From NCBI GenBank assembly GCA_934045905.1, contig OW203762.1, positions 50,617,411 through 50,681,410 on the forward strand: a DNA stretch of 64,000 bases, written 5' to 3'. Each line of letters begins with the position of its first letter. The stretch's first letter is position 1. This stretch comes from Leuctra nigra. Lineage: Eukaryota > Arthropoda > Insecta > Plecoptera > Leuctridae. The notes beneath the pieces are model-generated. The model worked only from the letters and a program-made list of their open reading frames with translations. It ran no database searches and had not been told where the DNA came from. The translations under genes and the position numbers were made by a program. This document shows positions 12,901 to 23,039 of this stretch, in pieces.

Positions 12901-15900
12901 TAGCTCCTGCACTTTGATTTCTCTTCAATGGATCTTTCTTCCTCTGCTCTTCAAGAGGAGAACTGGGTGACATATCTTCATTTCCAGTTCTCCTAGATGA
13001 ACGGTTCTTAACTGGACTTTCTTCTGTCTCGAAGGCATCTTGGAACTTGGAAGAATTAGCATTAGCTCCTGCACTTTGTTTTCTCTTCAATGGATCTTTC
13101 TTCCTCTGCTCTTCAAGAGGAGAACTGGGTGACATATCTTCATTTCCAGTTCTCCTGGATGAACGGTTCTTAACTGGACTTTCTTCTGTCTCGAAGGCAT
13201 CTTGGAACTTGGAAGAATTAGCATTAGCTCCTGCACTTTGTTTTCTCTTCAATGGATCTTTCTTCCTCTGCTCTTCAAGAGGAGAACTGGGTGACATATC
13301 TTCAGTTCCAGTTCTCCTGGATGAACGATTCTTAACTGGACTTTCTTCTGTCTCAAAGACATCTTGGAACTTGGAAGAATTAGCATTTGCTCCTGCACTT
13401 TGTTTTCTCTTCAATGGATCTTTCTTCCACTGCTCTTCAAGAGGAGAACTGGGTGACATATCTTCAGTTCCAGTTCTCCTGGATGAACGATTCTTAACTG
13501 GACTTTCTTCTGTCTCGAAGGCATCTTGAAACTTGGAAGAATTAGCATTTGCTCCTGCACTTTGTTTTCTCTTCAATGGATCTTTCTTCCTTTGCTCTAA
13601 AACAGGAGAAAGAGAAGGAACGTCTTCATTTCCAGTTCTCCTGGATGAACGATTCTTAACTGGACTTTCTTCTGTCTCGAAGGCATCTTGGAACTTGGAA
13701 GAATAAGCATTAGCTCCTGCACTTTGTTTTCTCTTCAATGGATCTTTCTTCCTCTGCTCTTCAAGAGGAGAACTGGGTGACATATCTTCAGTTCCAGTTC
13801 TCCTGGATGAACGATTCTTAACTGGACTTTCTTCTGTCTCAAAGGCATCTTGGAATTTGGAAGAATTAGCATTAGCTCCTGCACTTTGTTTTCTCTTCAA
13901 TGAATCTTTCTTCCTCTGCTCTTCAAGAGGAGAACTGGGTGACATATCTTCAGTTCCAGTTCTCCTGGATGAACGATTCTTAACTGGACTTTCTTCTGTC
14001 TCGAAGGCATCTTGGAACTTGGAAGAATTAGCATTAGCTCCTGCACTTTGTTTTCTCTTCAATGGATCTTTCTTCCTCTGCTCTTCAAGAGGAGAACTGG
14101 GTGATTTATCTTCATTTCCAGTTTTCCTGGATGAACGATTCTTAACTGGACTTTCTTCTGTCTCAAAGGCATCTTGGAACTTGGAAGAATTAGCATTAGC
14201 TCCTGCACTTTGTTTTCTCTTCAATGGATCTTTCTTCCTCTGCTCTTCAAGAGGAGAACTGGGTGACATATCTTCAGTTCCAGTTCTCCTGGATGAACGA
14301 TTCTTAACTGGACTTTCTTTTGTCTCAAAGGCATCTTGGAACTTGGAAGAATTAGCATTAGCTCCTGCACTTTGTTTTCTCTTCAATGGATCTTTCTTCC
14401 TCTGCTCTTCAAGAGGAGAACTGGGTGAACTATCTTCAGTTCCAGTTCTCCTGGATGAACGATTCTTAACTGGACTTTCTTCTGTCTCGAAGGCATCTTG
14501 GAACTTGGAAGAATTAGCATAAGCTCCTGCACTTTGTTTTCTCTTCAATGGATCTTTCTTCCTCTGCTCTTCAAGAGGAGAACTGGGTGACATATCTTCA
14601 GTTCCAGTTCTCCTGGATGAACGATTCTTAACTGGACTTCCTTCCGTCTCAAAGGCATCTTGGAACTTGGAAGAATTAGCATTAGCTCCTGCACTTTGTT
14701 TTCTCTTCAATGGATCTTTCTTCCTTTGCTCTAAAACAGGAGAAAGGGAAGGAACATCATCATTTCCAGTTCTCCTGGATGAATGATACTTAACTGGACT
14801 TTCTTCTGTCTCAAAGGCATCTTGGAACTTGGAAGAATTAGCATTAGCTCCTGCACTTTGTTTTCTCTTCAATGGATCTTTCTTCCTCTGCTCTTCAAGA
14901 GGGGAACTCGGTGCTCGCTCAGTATTTGCAGTTCTTCTCGTCATAGGACGAGTTCTTACTGGACTCTGTTCAACGTTCAAAGCGTCGTCGAAACCTGAAG
15001 TATTTGCCTTTAATCTAAAACTTTTCTTGTTTTTCAATAGACCCGTCTTCTTCTTCTTCTTCTCATCAAGAGAACTGTCAGAAGGTTCAATACTTTGAGT
15101 TTGTCGTGTTGTTGTTTGGTTTCTAATCAAACTATTCTCTTCATCCAAAGCACCTTGGAAATCTAAAGTATTTACCTTAGTGGCAGGCTGTTTCTTTCGT
15201 TTTAATATATCACTCTTTTTAAGCTGTGGTAGTTCAGGAGAACTGTCCAGTAATCCTTCACTACGAGTTCTCCTCGACAATGATCGACTAGTGTGAGAAC
15301 CTTCTCCCTGAAAAGCATCTTGAAAATCAGTATGAAATGCAATGTTGGTTTTCTTTGATGATTTTCGCCTTAAAAGCTTTCGTCTTTTCAACTGAGCTCG
15401 GGCAACAGAATTCTCACTATCACTAGATAGATTTCCCTCCTCCGATTTCTTACTAGCAGATGCGTCATCACGGTTTTTTGATTTACTGTCTTTACGCTCC
15501 GAGGTAGGAAATGTTTTTTCATTCAATGCTTCTTGATAAGTATGTGGGTCAATTGTTTTGCGTCTCTTTCCTCCAATTCTGTGTTTCTGTTTGAAATTTG
15601 CAGAAAGCTCCTGATCGCTTACGACCACCGAATCACTATCGGAGCTGTCAAGACGATGCCGACTTTTATAACTGAACCTTCGAGTGTCCTCCAGAACATT
15701 TTTAATATTTGAATTTTGAAGCAATGATGGTCGTGCAATTCTAGACTCATTTGCAAGAACATTTACTTTACCCAAATTTTTAGTATCGTTTAACTGGTAA
15801 TGCCAACCTGAACTTTGTCTCGGCAAAAGTTCACTGAAACGCTGAGAAGTGTCTGGTAAAATAGAAGTAGGGCTGCTAGCTCTCTTCGCGATGGACTTTT

Positions 15901-16021
15901 CTGGCAAATCGTGCGACAAGTGTGTAGTACCCGATGTAGTACTATTTCTCTTGGAGCTACGAGTAGATCTCTCCGAGGCATCGGAATGTCGAACAGGCCC
16001 TCGACTCCGTCGGCGCTCCAT
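6547..16021 (-). CDS. CENPT: CENP-T, inner kinetochore histone-fold protein
   Basis: Three exons on the minus strand: 16021-11357, 8478-8404 and 7227-6547 (stop). Donors GTTAGT and GTTAGT and two CAG acceptors are visible, and every junction is in phase 0, giving about 1806 aa. The last exon identifies the family. Around residues 1700-1787 it carries a histone-fold region in which RRKKNFEVSVNNVKELLFKM, then DLIYSLNDFHAFVEDYLP and FRYKAIPTLRAYG, parallel the GRKT..VELLMRRQGLV, LHVLVERHLP and YR..LIP signature of vertebrate CENP-T. In that family the histone fold pairs with CENP-W on centromeric chromatin, while the N-terminal tail, phosphorylated by CDK1, recruits the NDC80 and MIS12 complexes. 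Here the tail is basic, Ser-rich and about three times the usual length because of tandem repeats at residues about 165-1225. RPSLLQNSNIKNVLEDT (near residues 98-113) vaguely resembles a CENP-T NDC80-binding helix. The start Met is the first in the frame. Family assignment is from recall, not a search. Confidence 0.72.
7285..8016. other. CENP-T intron 2, unique-looking sequence
   Basis: Open frames here (such as 7285-7671 plus) lack family features and lie inside the intron 7228-8403. I see no gene. Confidence 0.5.
8017..8152. mobile_element. MITE with CAGGGGCCCTA terminus
   Basis: An approximately 135-bp element in CENP-T intron 2. It starts caggggccctaatctataac and ends with the inverse gttctagaataggcctcc, with inner arms ttcccaattccac / gaatggaattgg. 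A better preserved copy is at 44703-44836, and a different interior with the same terminus is at 16529-16675. Confidence 0.7.
8957..9509. mobile_element. Non-autonomous TIR element, about 553 bp
   Basis: Terminal inverted repeats cttaaggagggatgcccaag / cttgggcatccccccttaag enclose AT-rich DNA inside CENP-T intron 1. The internal stretch around 9145-9260 (acaggaggtataggaaaat) matches, in reverse orientation, the interior of 17281-17838, an element of the same length. Confidence 0.75.
9964..9995. repeat. Poly-C homopolymer run
   Basis: About 32 consecutive C residues within CENP-T intron 1. The length is probably unreliable in the assembly. Confidence 0.9.
10019..10140. mobile_element. MITE, ggggccRgattcacaRaaag family, copy 1
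   Basis: It starts tctggggccggattcacaga. The interior has tattatcttttgattcaa with an inverted partner aaagataatagaatacgt. A second copy is at 11166-11305. Confidence 0.55.
10398..11050 (-). pseudogene. 3' end of a non-LTR (jockey-like) retrotransposon, broken
   Basis: Read on the minus strand, 11048-10734 and then 10737-10540 encode the C-terminal tail typical of LINE ORF2 proteins (TSIVWNPFHTTKISGLESVQ, KRFVKLQC, LFKIVNGFIDSS, then NFNIPACTTRNKG). A single frameshift near 10735 separates the two parts. A poly-A tail (poly-T on the plus strand, about 10400-10409) marks its 3' end. It lies in CENP-T intron 1, in the gene's own orientation. It is 5'-truncated, with no reverse transcriptase catalytic part left. 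Confidence 0.75.
11166..11305. mobile_element. MITE, ggggccRgattcacaRaaag family, copy 2
   Basis: It starts tggggccagattcacaaaaa and ends with the imperfect inverse ataatacttagtgatatgtg and gaatttc. It lies just downstream of the CENP-T exon 1 donor; the open frame of exon 1 only appears to run into it. Confidence 0.6.
12360..15530 (-). repeat. Coding minisatellite: 54-residue (162-bp) repeats in CENP-T
   Basis: Thirteen nearly identical 162-bp units lie between about 14900 and 12795, flanked by seven or so diverged units on both sides (about 15520-14900 and 12795-12360). Each unit reads roughly KKDPLKRKQSAGANANSSKF, QDAFETEESPVKNRSSRRTG, then a spacer ending SPSSPLEEQR. Conserved in nearly all units are the basic LKRKQ block, the FQDAF hydrophobic core and two Ser-Pro sites, one of which (SPVK) is a full CDK consensus. 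The unit length is divisible by three, so copy number can change without a frameshift. The central units differ by only a few bases, implying recent expansion or gene conversion. Confidence 0.93.
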
Positions 16022-16528
16022 TGAAAATATTCAGGGTCGGCTCTAAACAGAAAGATCAATATCTATCAGACACATCACTAAATCTACACTAAAAACAAGC
16101 AGGATAGCGAGCGGAGGGGCGACGTTGTTAAACAATAGGGAAGTCTCTTTTAAAGTAAAATGAAAACAACATAATAATATTGAAAATCTTACAATTGTCT
16201 TGTCTGATATCGATATACAAAAAATATTCCATAATTATTTCCAAATCTTTAATTAAACGAGTAATTTATCAAAAATGATCGAGAAGAACATGAATACCTA
16301 TCACAATTAAACCAGTTGTGACTGGCAAACTTTGATGTTGCAGCACTGCAGTGTGCAGGGGGGGGGGGAGGAGGGCGAGAATTTGGGTTGATTGAATACC
16401 ATAAAAGCAAAATTATCGATGGTCAATAGCAAGAGAAATTGATGTAATTTGAAGAATTTAGATGATAAAATCGAAAAATTTACTAAATTCTGTAAGTGAA
16501 ATACAAAAGAAAATCGGAACCGGGTAGT

Positions 16529-16675
16529 GCTCAGGGGCCCTATTCTATATCTCGTTTTGATCTCGTCGCGGCCGCCTTTGTTTCGGCATAATGCTATCTT
16601 AATGGCAGTGAAACGAAGGCGGCCGCGACGAGATCAAAAAAAGATAAAGAATATGCCCCCTGAGGCCCTCTCCTA
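16529..16675. mobile_element. Foldback MITE with CAGGGGCCCTA terminus
   Basis: The terminus caggggccctattctatatc is followed by the arm gatctcgtcgcggccgcctt, whose inverse aaggcggccgcgacgagatc follows a 30-bp loop. The right end is ccccctgaggccct. It lies about 510 bp upstream of the CENP-T start codon. No promoter element could be recognised in 16022-16528. Confidence 0.7.
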
Positions 16676-16815
16676 GATATACAGTCTGAACAGCGTAGGT
16701 ATACGTCTGAACTCTCACCAGACGGATCCACCGTCAGTTGTTCTTTCTCGGCCAAGCAGAATAACCGACGATCAGCGCATTCTGTTGAGAGTTCAAACAT
16801 ACGTTGCCCCAACTG
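16676..16815. repeat. Degraded relative of the 4362-4535 foldback
   Basis: It shares the phrases gtcagttgttctttctcggcc and tgttgagagttcaaac with 4362-4535, again in inverted arms. It abuts the previous MITE. Confidence 0.55.
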
Positions 16816-17280
16816 TAAATCAGACCTGAGGTTATAATATACTAAAATTACTTCTACTAAACCTATAGGTACTACAAAGTTCACAGTCACGCAACTCGAT
16901 TTATATTGAAAAAGTGAAATTAAATATTTAAAAATTTACCAACACAAAACGATGCATTCATATTAAAAGATTTTGATGGTACCTACCTAGGCTATAGGCA
17001 ATTAAAAACTATGGGGACCCCAAAAAATATCTTGCGGGAGGGGGGGGGAGGGGGGGGGGGGAGGATCTGAAGTTAGGCCACTGCCGGTTGTTGATAATTG
17101 CAATCATCTCCATCTGGCCGGGTAGCTCTGTTGGTGGTGTTGGTGTTGGTGCTTAAGGTGGCTGGATCGATCGATTTTCTGAAGTATTGGAGAGCTTTCA
17201 CTAATTTATTATGTGTAAAAAATCACGTTTATAAATTCTTTTACAATTTTATAATATACTGGGTAGTTGAAATAGACAAC

Positions 17281-17838
17281 ATTTAAGGTAGCACAACTGA
17301 TATCTCATATCTTCCAAATAAGCCTATTTTTGGCAGAGGTATCAATAATCACTATTTACACGATATTGTGAAATATGAAGAACTTCTCGTGTCTAGATTT
17401 TGAGATATTGTAGTTATAAATTCCTATTTTTAACATGTAGTCTTATGGGGGCCATTAAAATCATGACGATTTCCATGCTATTTTTGAGTTTTTAATTTTA
17501 CTGAGGTTCAACGTTTTTTCAAAAAACTGATTTCTAGATAGATAGTTGGACATTCTATTAGGAAAAAAATTGAAAACAATACCAACGTGTGCTATTTTAA
17601 AAGTTATCAACCAAAAACTAAATGATTTCCCTATACCTCCTGTGTTACAGTTTTGTTCATTCTCGGAAAGCAATAAATTGAAACCTCGCTATACGACAGG
17701 GGTTGCAAGTTAAATGACATTTTATGATTCATTTATACTTAAATATAGTTGAAATGTAGGAAAACGTTTTCTGAACTTGTAATTTCAAGATTTTATTTTT
17801 TTTGTATACGTATGTATAATGAAGGTACTACCTTAAAT
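17281..17838. mobile_element. Non-autonomous TIR element, relative of 8957-9509
   Basis: Ends atttaaggtag / ctaccttaaat, 558 bp. The interior is similar in inverse orientation to 8957-9509, including cctatacctcctgtgttaca. It is nested in the 17153-19188 element. Confidence 0.65.
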
Positions 17839-18261
17839 GGTATTTCTACGTTATCTTATTATTTAGAGCAGTATTAATGCCCCAAAGAAGTTAGTTTTGA
17901 ATTGGATATTGAAGATTTTTCTATAATTTTAACAATACGGTACAATAATGGCAACATCGTACTTTGGAAATTTGAATTTGTGCGGAATCATAATGGCTGA
18001 GCTTGCTGAGCTTACACCTAGAGTTTACTTGCATGAAAAGTCAAGGTATCTTTAGTAGACATTTAGTGCCTTCTAACTACCTTGAGCACTCCCGTGTTGC
18101 CAAAAGTATTTTGACTTGATTCACAATTTGAATTGAATCGCCTATAACTTTGTAAATTTAGCACACGATAATATTGCTTTATATTTTTTTAATGAAAGTA
18201 AATAGTCAAAGATTCTAATCATATGCGTTTTTTGAAAATCTATCGGGCCAATTAAATAAAA

Positions 18262-18402
18262 CCAGTAGGCCGAAAATGCCATGTTGTTGCTTACAGTAAA
18301 AGTGGTTGGTCTGCTCCTCAGTTTTTAGGCAGTAACGGTATGTTGAGTGACTGTGAGTGTACGGTACGACTTGGCTGGGTGGAGCGACCGCTCCACTAGA
18401 TC
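18262..18402 (+). repeat. 141-bp arm of a widely spaced inverted repeat (left)
   Basis: Nearly identical, in inverse orientation, to 22742-22882, 4.3 kb away. It ends with the near-palindrome gtggagcgaccgctccac. Confidence 0.8.
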
Positions 18403-18589
18403 TTCATTTATAGCAAATTGTTCAAACCTGCCATAAGATAACATGGGGAAAATACTTCTTTCTTATTCGCCTATCTCAAAAACTAGACACGGGAAGTATT
18501 TTATTTTTTTAAGTGTTGTTTAGGGGATACCAATGAGTGAGTATGTAGCAAAATTGAACATTATTTGAAAAAATGGTCGATCGACCCAG

Positions 18590-19173
18590 CCAGGGTGCGA
18601 ATTGTTCAATTTTCAGAGGGGGGGGATAGGAAAAATTAAAATTCCGAGTATGTTGGGAAATAAAGCAAAGGCGGAAGTTACGATTGCCCACGAACACACT
18701 GGGGGTCTGGGGGGAGGGCCCCCCAGTACCATGCGGGTCCGGGGCGCATGCCTCCGGGAAATTGTGAATTTCAAGATTAGATTTGGTGCATTTCTAAGCG
18801 ATTTGTACACTATTTTTTGCCATTTGTCTGGCATTATAAAAGAGGATTTGCTTTTAATTTGAAAGGGAAATCAGAAGTGGTGGGAAAGCAAAACAAATCT
18901 TGGTATTAATAGATCTTATCAAATACAGCTTATTTGCTACAAAGGCAATTTGACAGTTGTTTGGTGTGACAATTTATTTTTATAATTTTAGATTTATTTC
19001 AGAAAAAAGTAGGTATCTATTGTTTTGTTTATTAAAATAAAAGTCAACCTTTTTCAGAGGGGGGGGGGGGGGAATCTCTACCTCCCTCTGGGATGCTTTA
19101 TTGGGAAACAGAGCCGGGGTTGAGAAAACCAGAGGGGGGGGGGGAAATCCCCCCCCATCAATTCGCACCCTGG
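18590..19173. mobile_element. 584-bp TIR element (ccagggtgcgaattg)
   Basis: Exact 15-bp TIRs ccagggtgcgaattg / caattcgcaccctgg. The interior shares the GC-rich block ctggggggagggcccccc with 2181-3075 and has several poly-G runs (18616-18623, 19060-19072, 19134-19143). Confidence 0.75.
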
Positions 19174-19394
19174 ACACAGCCACCTTAAAAGAATCTAGAC
19201 ATACACACACATACAGATTTATCGATGCATGTGCCCAGAGTCTACTGGATTCCGTCAATAAGATTATTAGCTAATGGTCTTGTGGTGTTGACGAATGGAA
19301 TGGGTAATTATACAATAAGGGAATAGCTGTACCAAGCATTGCTCCTTCGTCCCGCCATGATAAAGAAACTGGAATTCCCTCGTTGTAAATTTAG

Positions 19395-20530
19395 CGAGAA
19401 CTGAGATCAGCAATGTCTACTTGCAGACGTAATATTTTGAGCATGAGGTGTAGTACCTAGGTATTAAGTACCTACCTAGTTACCTAGAACAACTGAGATC
19501 AGCAATGTCTACTTGCAGACGTAATATTTTGAGCATGAGCTGTAGTACCTACCTAGGTATTACCTAGGTACCTAGTTACCTAGAACAAGTAACTAGGTGA
19601 GAAGATGTATATTTGAATTGGACAGATTGGGAGTGATGCAACGCAAAGTGAAAAGACCGTCAGAAATGATTAAAGAACTTGGATGGTCATCCCTGGAACA
19701 CAGACGACGAGTAGACAGGCTCTGCAACATCTTTCGTGCACGCAGTGGAATCGGCGGCTGGGGAGAGATGGCAAACAGGTTGGAGTGGTCAAACCGAACA
19801 GGAAGAGAAGGGTTGCTAAGGGTTGGACAAGTGAGGACAGAGGTGGGAAGGAACTCTTTCATAACGAGAGGAACGAGGGAATGGAACGGCCTTGAGCGGC
19901 AACTGCACAAAGAAGAGTGTGTGAAAACACTTCGAATAAAACTATTAGAAAAACTATAGGCACCGAGTGTTCGCCACGAGTGAGAGAAATTAGCAACATT
20001 TGTGGGAAGATCGTCAACTGTTTTATTTCCCATTGGCCGTGACCTAGCAACCGATCAGATGTCAACAAATGTACTCAAAATATTTCGGAATCAGAACTTA
20101 GTCACGCAAATTAATATTGTGATCAGATTCAGTGAAATTGTGAACACTTTGTTGTTAATATTTTGTAGGCGAATAAACATTAGATAAACTTGTGTAAATT
20201 TTAAGAATTGATAATGCGTAATATGTGCAGCAACATAACATATAACTGCAGCGACTTGGACGCCTTGCCAAAAGGTAAGCTTCCTTCCCACAGATTAGGT
20301 GGCTCTGTCTGTACTTTTGCAGTGTCATCTGTTGTCTAAACACGCTGCCTATAGAATCATCAGGGACTTGCCACCGTGCAACAGCGCAACTGCAAGACAC
20401 AATAACATAACATAACATAACTGAGATCAGCAATGTCTACTTGCAGACGTAATATTTTGAGCATGAGGTGTAGTAGGTACTATACCTAGCTACCTACCTA
20501 GGTATTACCTACCTAGTTACCTAGAACAAA
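19395..20530. repeat. Three 95-bp tandem units split by a LINE fragment
   Basis: The unit actgagatcagcaatgtcta with cttgcagacgtaatattttg starts at about 19397, 19492 and 20418, each followed by tacctaggta-type repeats and gttacctagaacaa. A LINE fragment sits between units two and three, so the pair could also be read as a very long target duplication. Confidence 0.75.
19597..19959 (+). pseudogene. LINE ORF2 C-terminal fragment
   Basis: A 120-codon open frame with LGWSSLEHRRRVDRLCNIF, then NSFITRGTREWNGLERQL, then KTLRIKLLEKL. This is the standard tail of non-LTR retrotransposon polyproteins downstream of the reverse transcriptase domain. The (ataac)n run at 20398-20417 looks like the element's simple-repeat 3' tail. 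The element is strongly 5'-truncated and cannot be autonomous. Confidence 0.8.
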
Positions 20531-20539
20531 GTATCAAGT

Positions 20540-22740
20540 TGATACGTAGGTAACCTATAGCTACCTACCTTACCTCTACCTACCTACACCCTCATGCTCA
20601 AACATACCTACCTACCTGTAACCTACCACTCAAAAACAGAGGCCCTACCTCCTACGAGGTACTACTACCTACCGATCTGAATTTCAGTCCCAACATCTTG
20701 CTGGACTAGGTATACATAGACCTAGGTTACTGTTAGTGCATTTGTTAGTTGTTGTTGCTTTACCTGATCAATAGAATTGAAGTTAATCTAACCTAAAATC
20801 AGACAGAAACGCTATAATACACAATTCACATAACCAAAATTTTATGATATAACCTTCTTCTGTCAAAAACTACAACAAATAGCAGATGGGCGCCAGCCAG
20901 CCGCCAAGCCCGCCAAATACAATCCAAAACTACCAACATGAGTTCCCAAAATAGTACTAGATTGTATTTATTCATTCGGTTTACTTTCTAATTTTTCACT
21001 TTGATCATAATTTTGATCATGATATTAGTTCTTATATTATTATAACTAATAGAAATAACAATCAAAAATAATAAGATGGTACTATTATAATATTATTAGG
21101 ACGTGTGAAAGCACTGGTGACAGTGTTGTAATAAAATATTTATATTTTATGTTTGCCAACCTGCATTGCATTTACACTGATGGTACGAGTGCTAGCGATG
21201 TCTGGCGGCCAATCGAGATACTATATTCAAATTTGCTAAAAAGTTAAAATTATCATAATCTTACTTTTACTTAAAACTTGCTTTCATGCATAGTGTCTCA
21301 ATTTGAGAAAAAATAATATTAACGTTCGTGCATAACTGAAAAAGATGTAGGTATTCGTTATTATGTAAATTATTTGCTGTTATAATTTTTATTACCTACT
21401 AGTATCACAAAAAAAATATTTCATTCACAAAATAAAAACCCGCGTTTTAACTGTTTATTTTTTATAATATTGATTGAATATCATCTTCACAGCATTGCAG
21501 CAATAATTAACCAGGCAAACATCATTTGCATGTTCCTCTACCTACCCTACCCTTACTACGAGGAGTGTAGCCGTTCAATAGACCATTACCATAGCAACCA
21601 GAAGTTATTTAGATATTATCAGTTAGTTACTCTTTGTTTTGTTATATTCCTGAAAACAGACAGAAAGTGTATTTTGATTAGTGTACGCATCAATTAGTTG
21701 TGGAGAAGTATCCTAAGAAATTTGGGTAAAGGTTCGTCTGCTTTATTATTAGCGCACTATTAGTTATAACTGCATCAAAGGGAAAAAAAGAAAATGATTT
21801 GAATGAAAGATTAAAGACCACGGCCTAATGTGGAGTGAAAGGAAACAGAAAGGAGGACGTGCACGGTCTTCTTTCCTTTAATGATTTTATGAGTCTTCAT
21901 CATCAAACAAAATAAGCAATACTTTTAGATGCACGTTTTTATTTTGATATTCGTGTTTCCATAGGGCAGTGAAAAAGGAGAAACAAATGAAATTTAGATG
22001 TAGTTACAGGTTTACTTTTTCAGCCATAACAAACAACTAAAGCAAATTTTATATCATTTATTTACATAAATAAACCTTTTATAATCCTTCATTATGGATA
22101 GTACCAAAGAATCCACCAGAGGTCAGTCGTGTTCCTTATTGTCTCGAATTAAAATTAAAATATGCAGACAGCAGAACCCCGTAATTTTCTGAATCGATAA
22201 ATCAATTCAATTTCAATTCAATTAAATTTTCAACTGGTCTATGGATCTTGTATCAGTTTTGAAGACAAACATACAGATTCGAAACTATCAAGGCGTAGTG
22301 CATAATACTTTCTTCATGAAACAAAATATGTGAAACATATTTCAATAATATGTAACTTAAAATGCTTCTTGAATGAATGTATTGTTCAGTAATGTGTAAA
22401 TTTTGTCAATTTTGATCCAAAACTATAAATGTGTCCGCTGTTATGGCCTAGGTGTGTATGCCAAATTTTACGTAAATTGGTTGATCGGTATGACCTGGCC
22501 TGGGCAGTGCAGACAAAAGACGATATGACACCCTTTTGTAATGACATGTACACACATTGTTAGACATAGTATCTGTATAGGTACACCCACATTCAAAAGT
22601 TCCTACTACGGTTTCCCATACCTAACCAACATGGGGATTTTGCTGTAACATTAACAATAATGTATTGAAAATTGACAGAGAAAAATTGTTTCATAAGTGG
22701 GTGTAACTTTGATAGGTTGTTCACATGATCAGTCTGATTG
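20540..22740. other. Intergenic DNA, no gene seen
   Basis: TACCTACC microsatellite stretches occur at 20480-20640. The rest is AT-rich with only short chance ORFs. Confidence 0.6.
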
Positions 22741-22741
22741 T

Positions 22742-22882
22742 ATCTAGTGGAGCGGTCGCTCCACCCAGCCAAGTCGTACTATACACTCACAGTCACTCAA
22801 CATACCGTAAATGCCTAATAAACTGAGGAGCAGACCAAACACTTTTACTGTAAGCAACAACATGGCATTTTCAGCCTACTGG
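22742..22882 (-). repeat. 141-bp arm of a widely spaced inverted repeat (right)
   Basis: Inverse of 18262-18402, starting atctagtggagcggtcgctc. Confidence 0.8.
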
Positions 22883-23039
22883 ATCTCAAAATTGGTAAAT
22901 CTCACATTGTTGCGAAATATCTTAATTTCGAGCTATGGCCCACCCCACTACATATACCAAATTTGGGAACAATAGGTTATGCCATTTGCGCGCTAGAGGA
23001 CCGAGAAAACAGTGAAATTACACCACTTTCTGATTCTGA

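Larger units (their letters stand above)
17153..19188. mobile_element. Composite TIR element holding two nested elements
   Basis: Twelve-base exact TIRs ttaaggtggctg / cagccaccttaa. The match continues imperfectly inward (gatcgatcgattt against aaatggtcgatcgaccc) once the 18590-19173 insertion is removed. No ORF of transposase size. A G-rich run at about 17040-17063 lies just outside. Confidence 0.5.

Noticed and set aside
12498..15098. Plus-strand ORFs opposite the CENP-T repeats (up to 221 codons)
   Set aside because: They are antisense shadows of the 162-bp coding repeat and vanish outside it.
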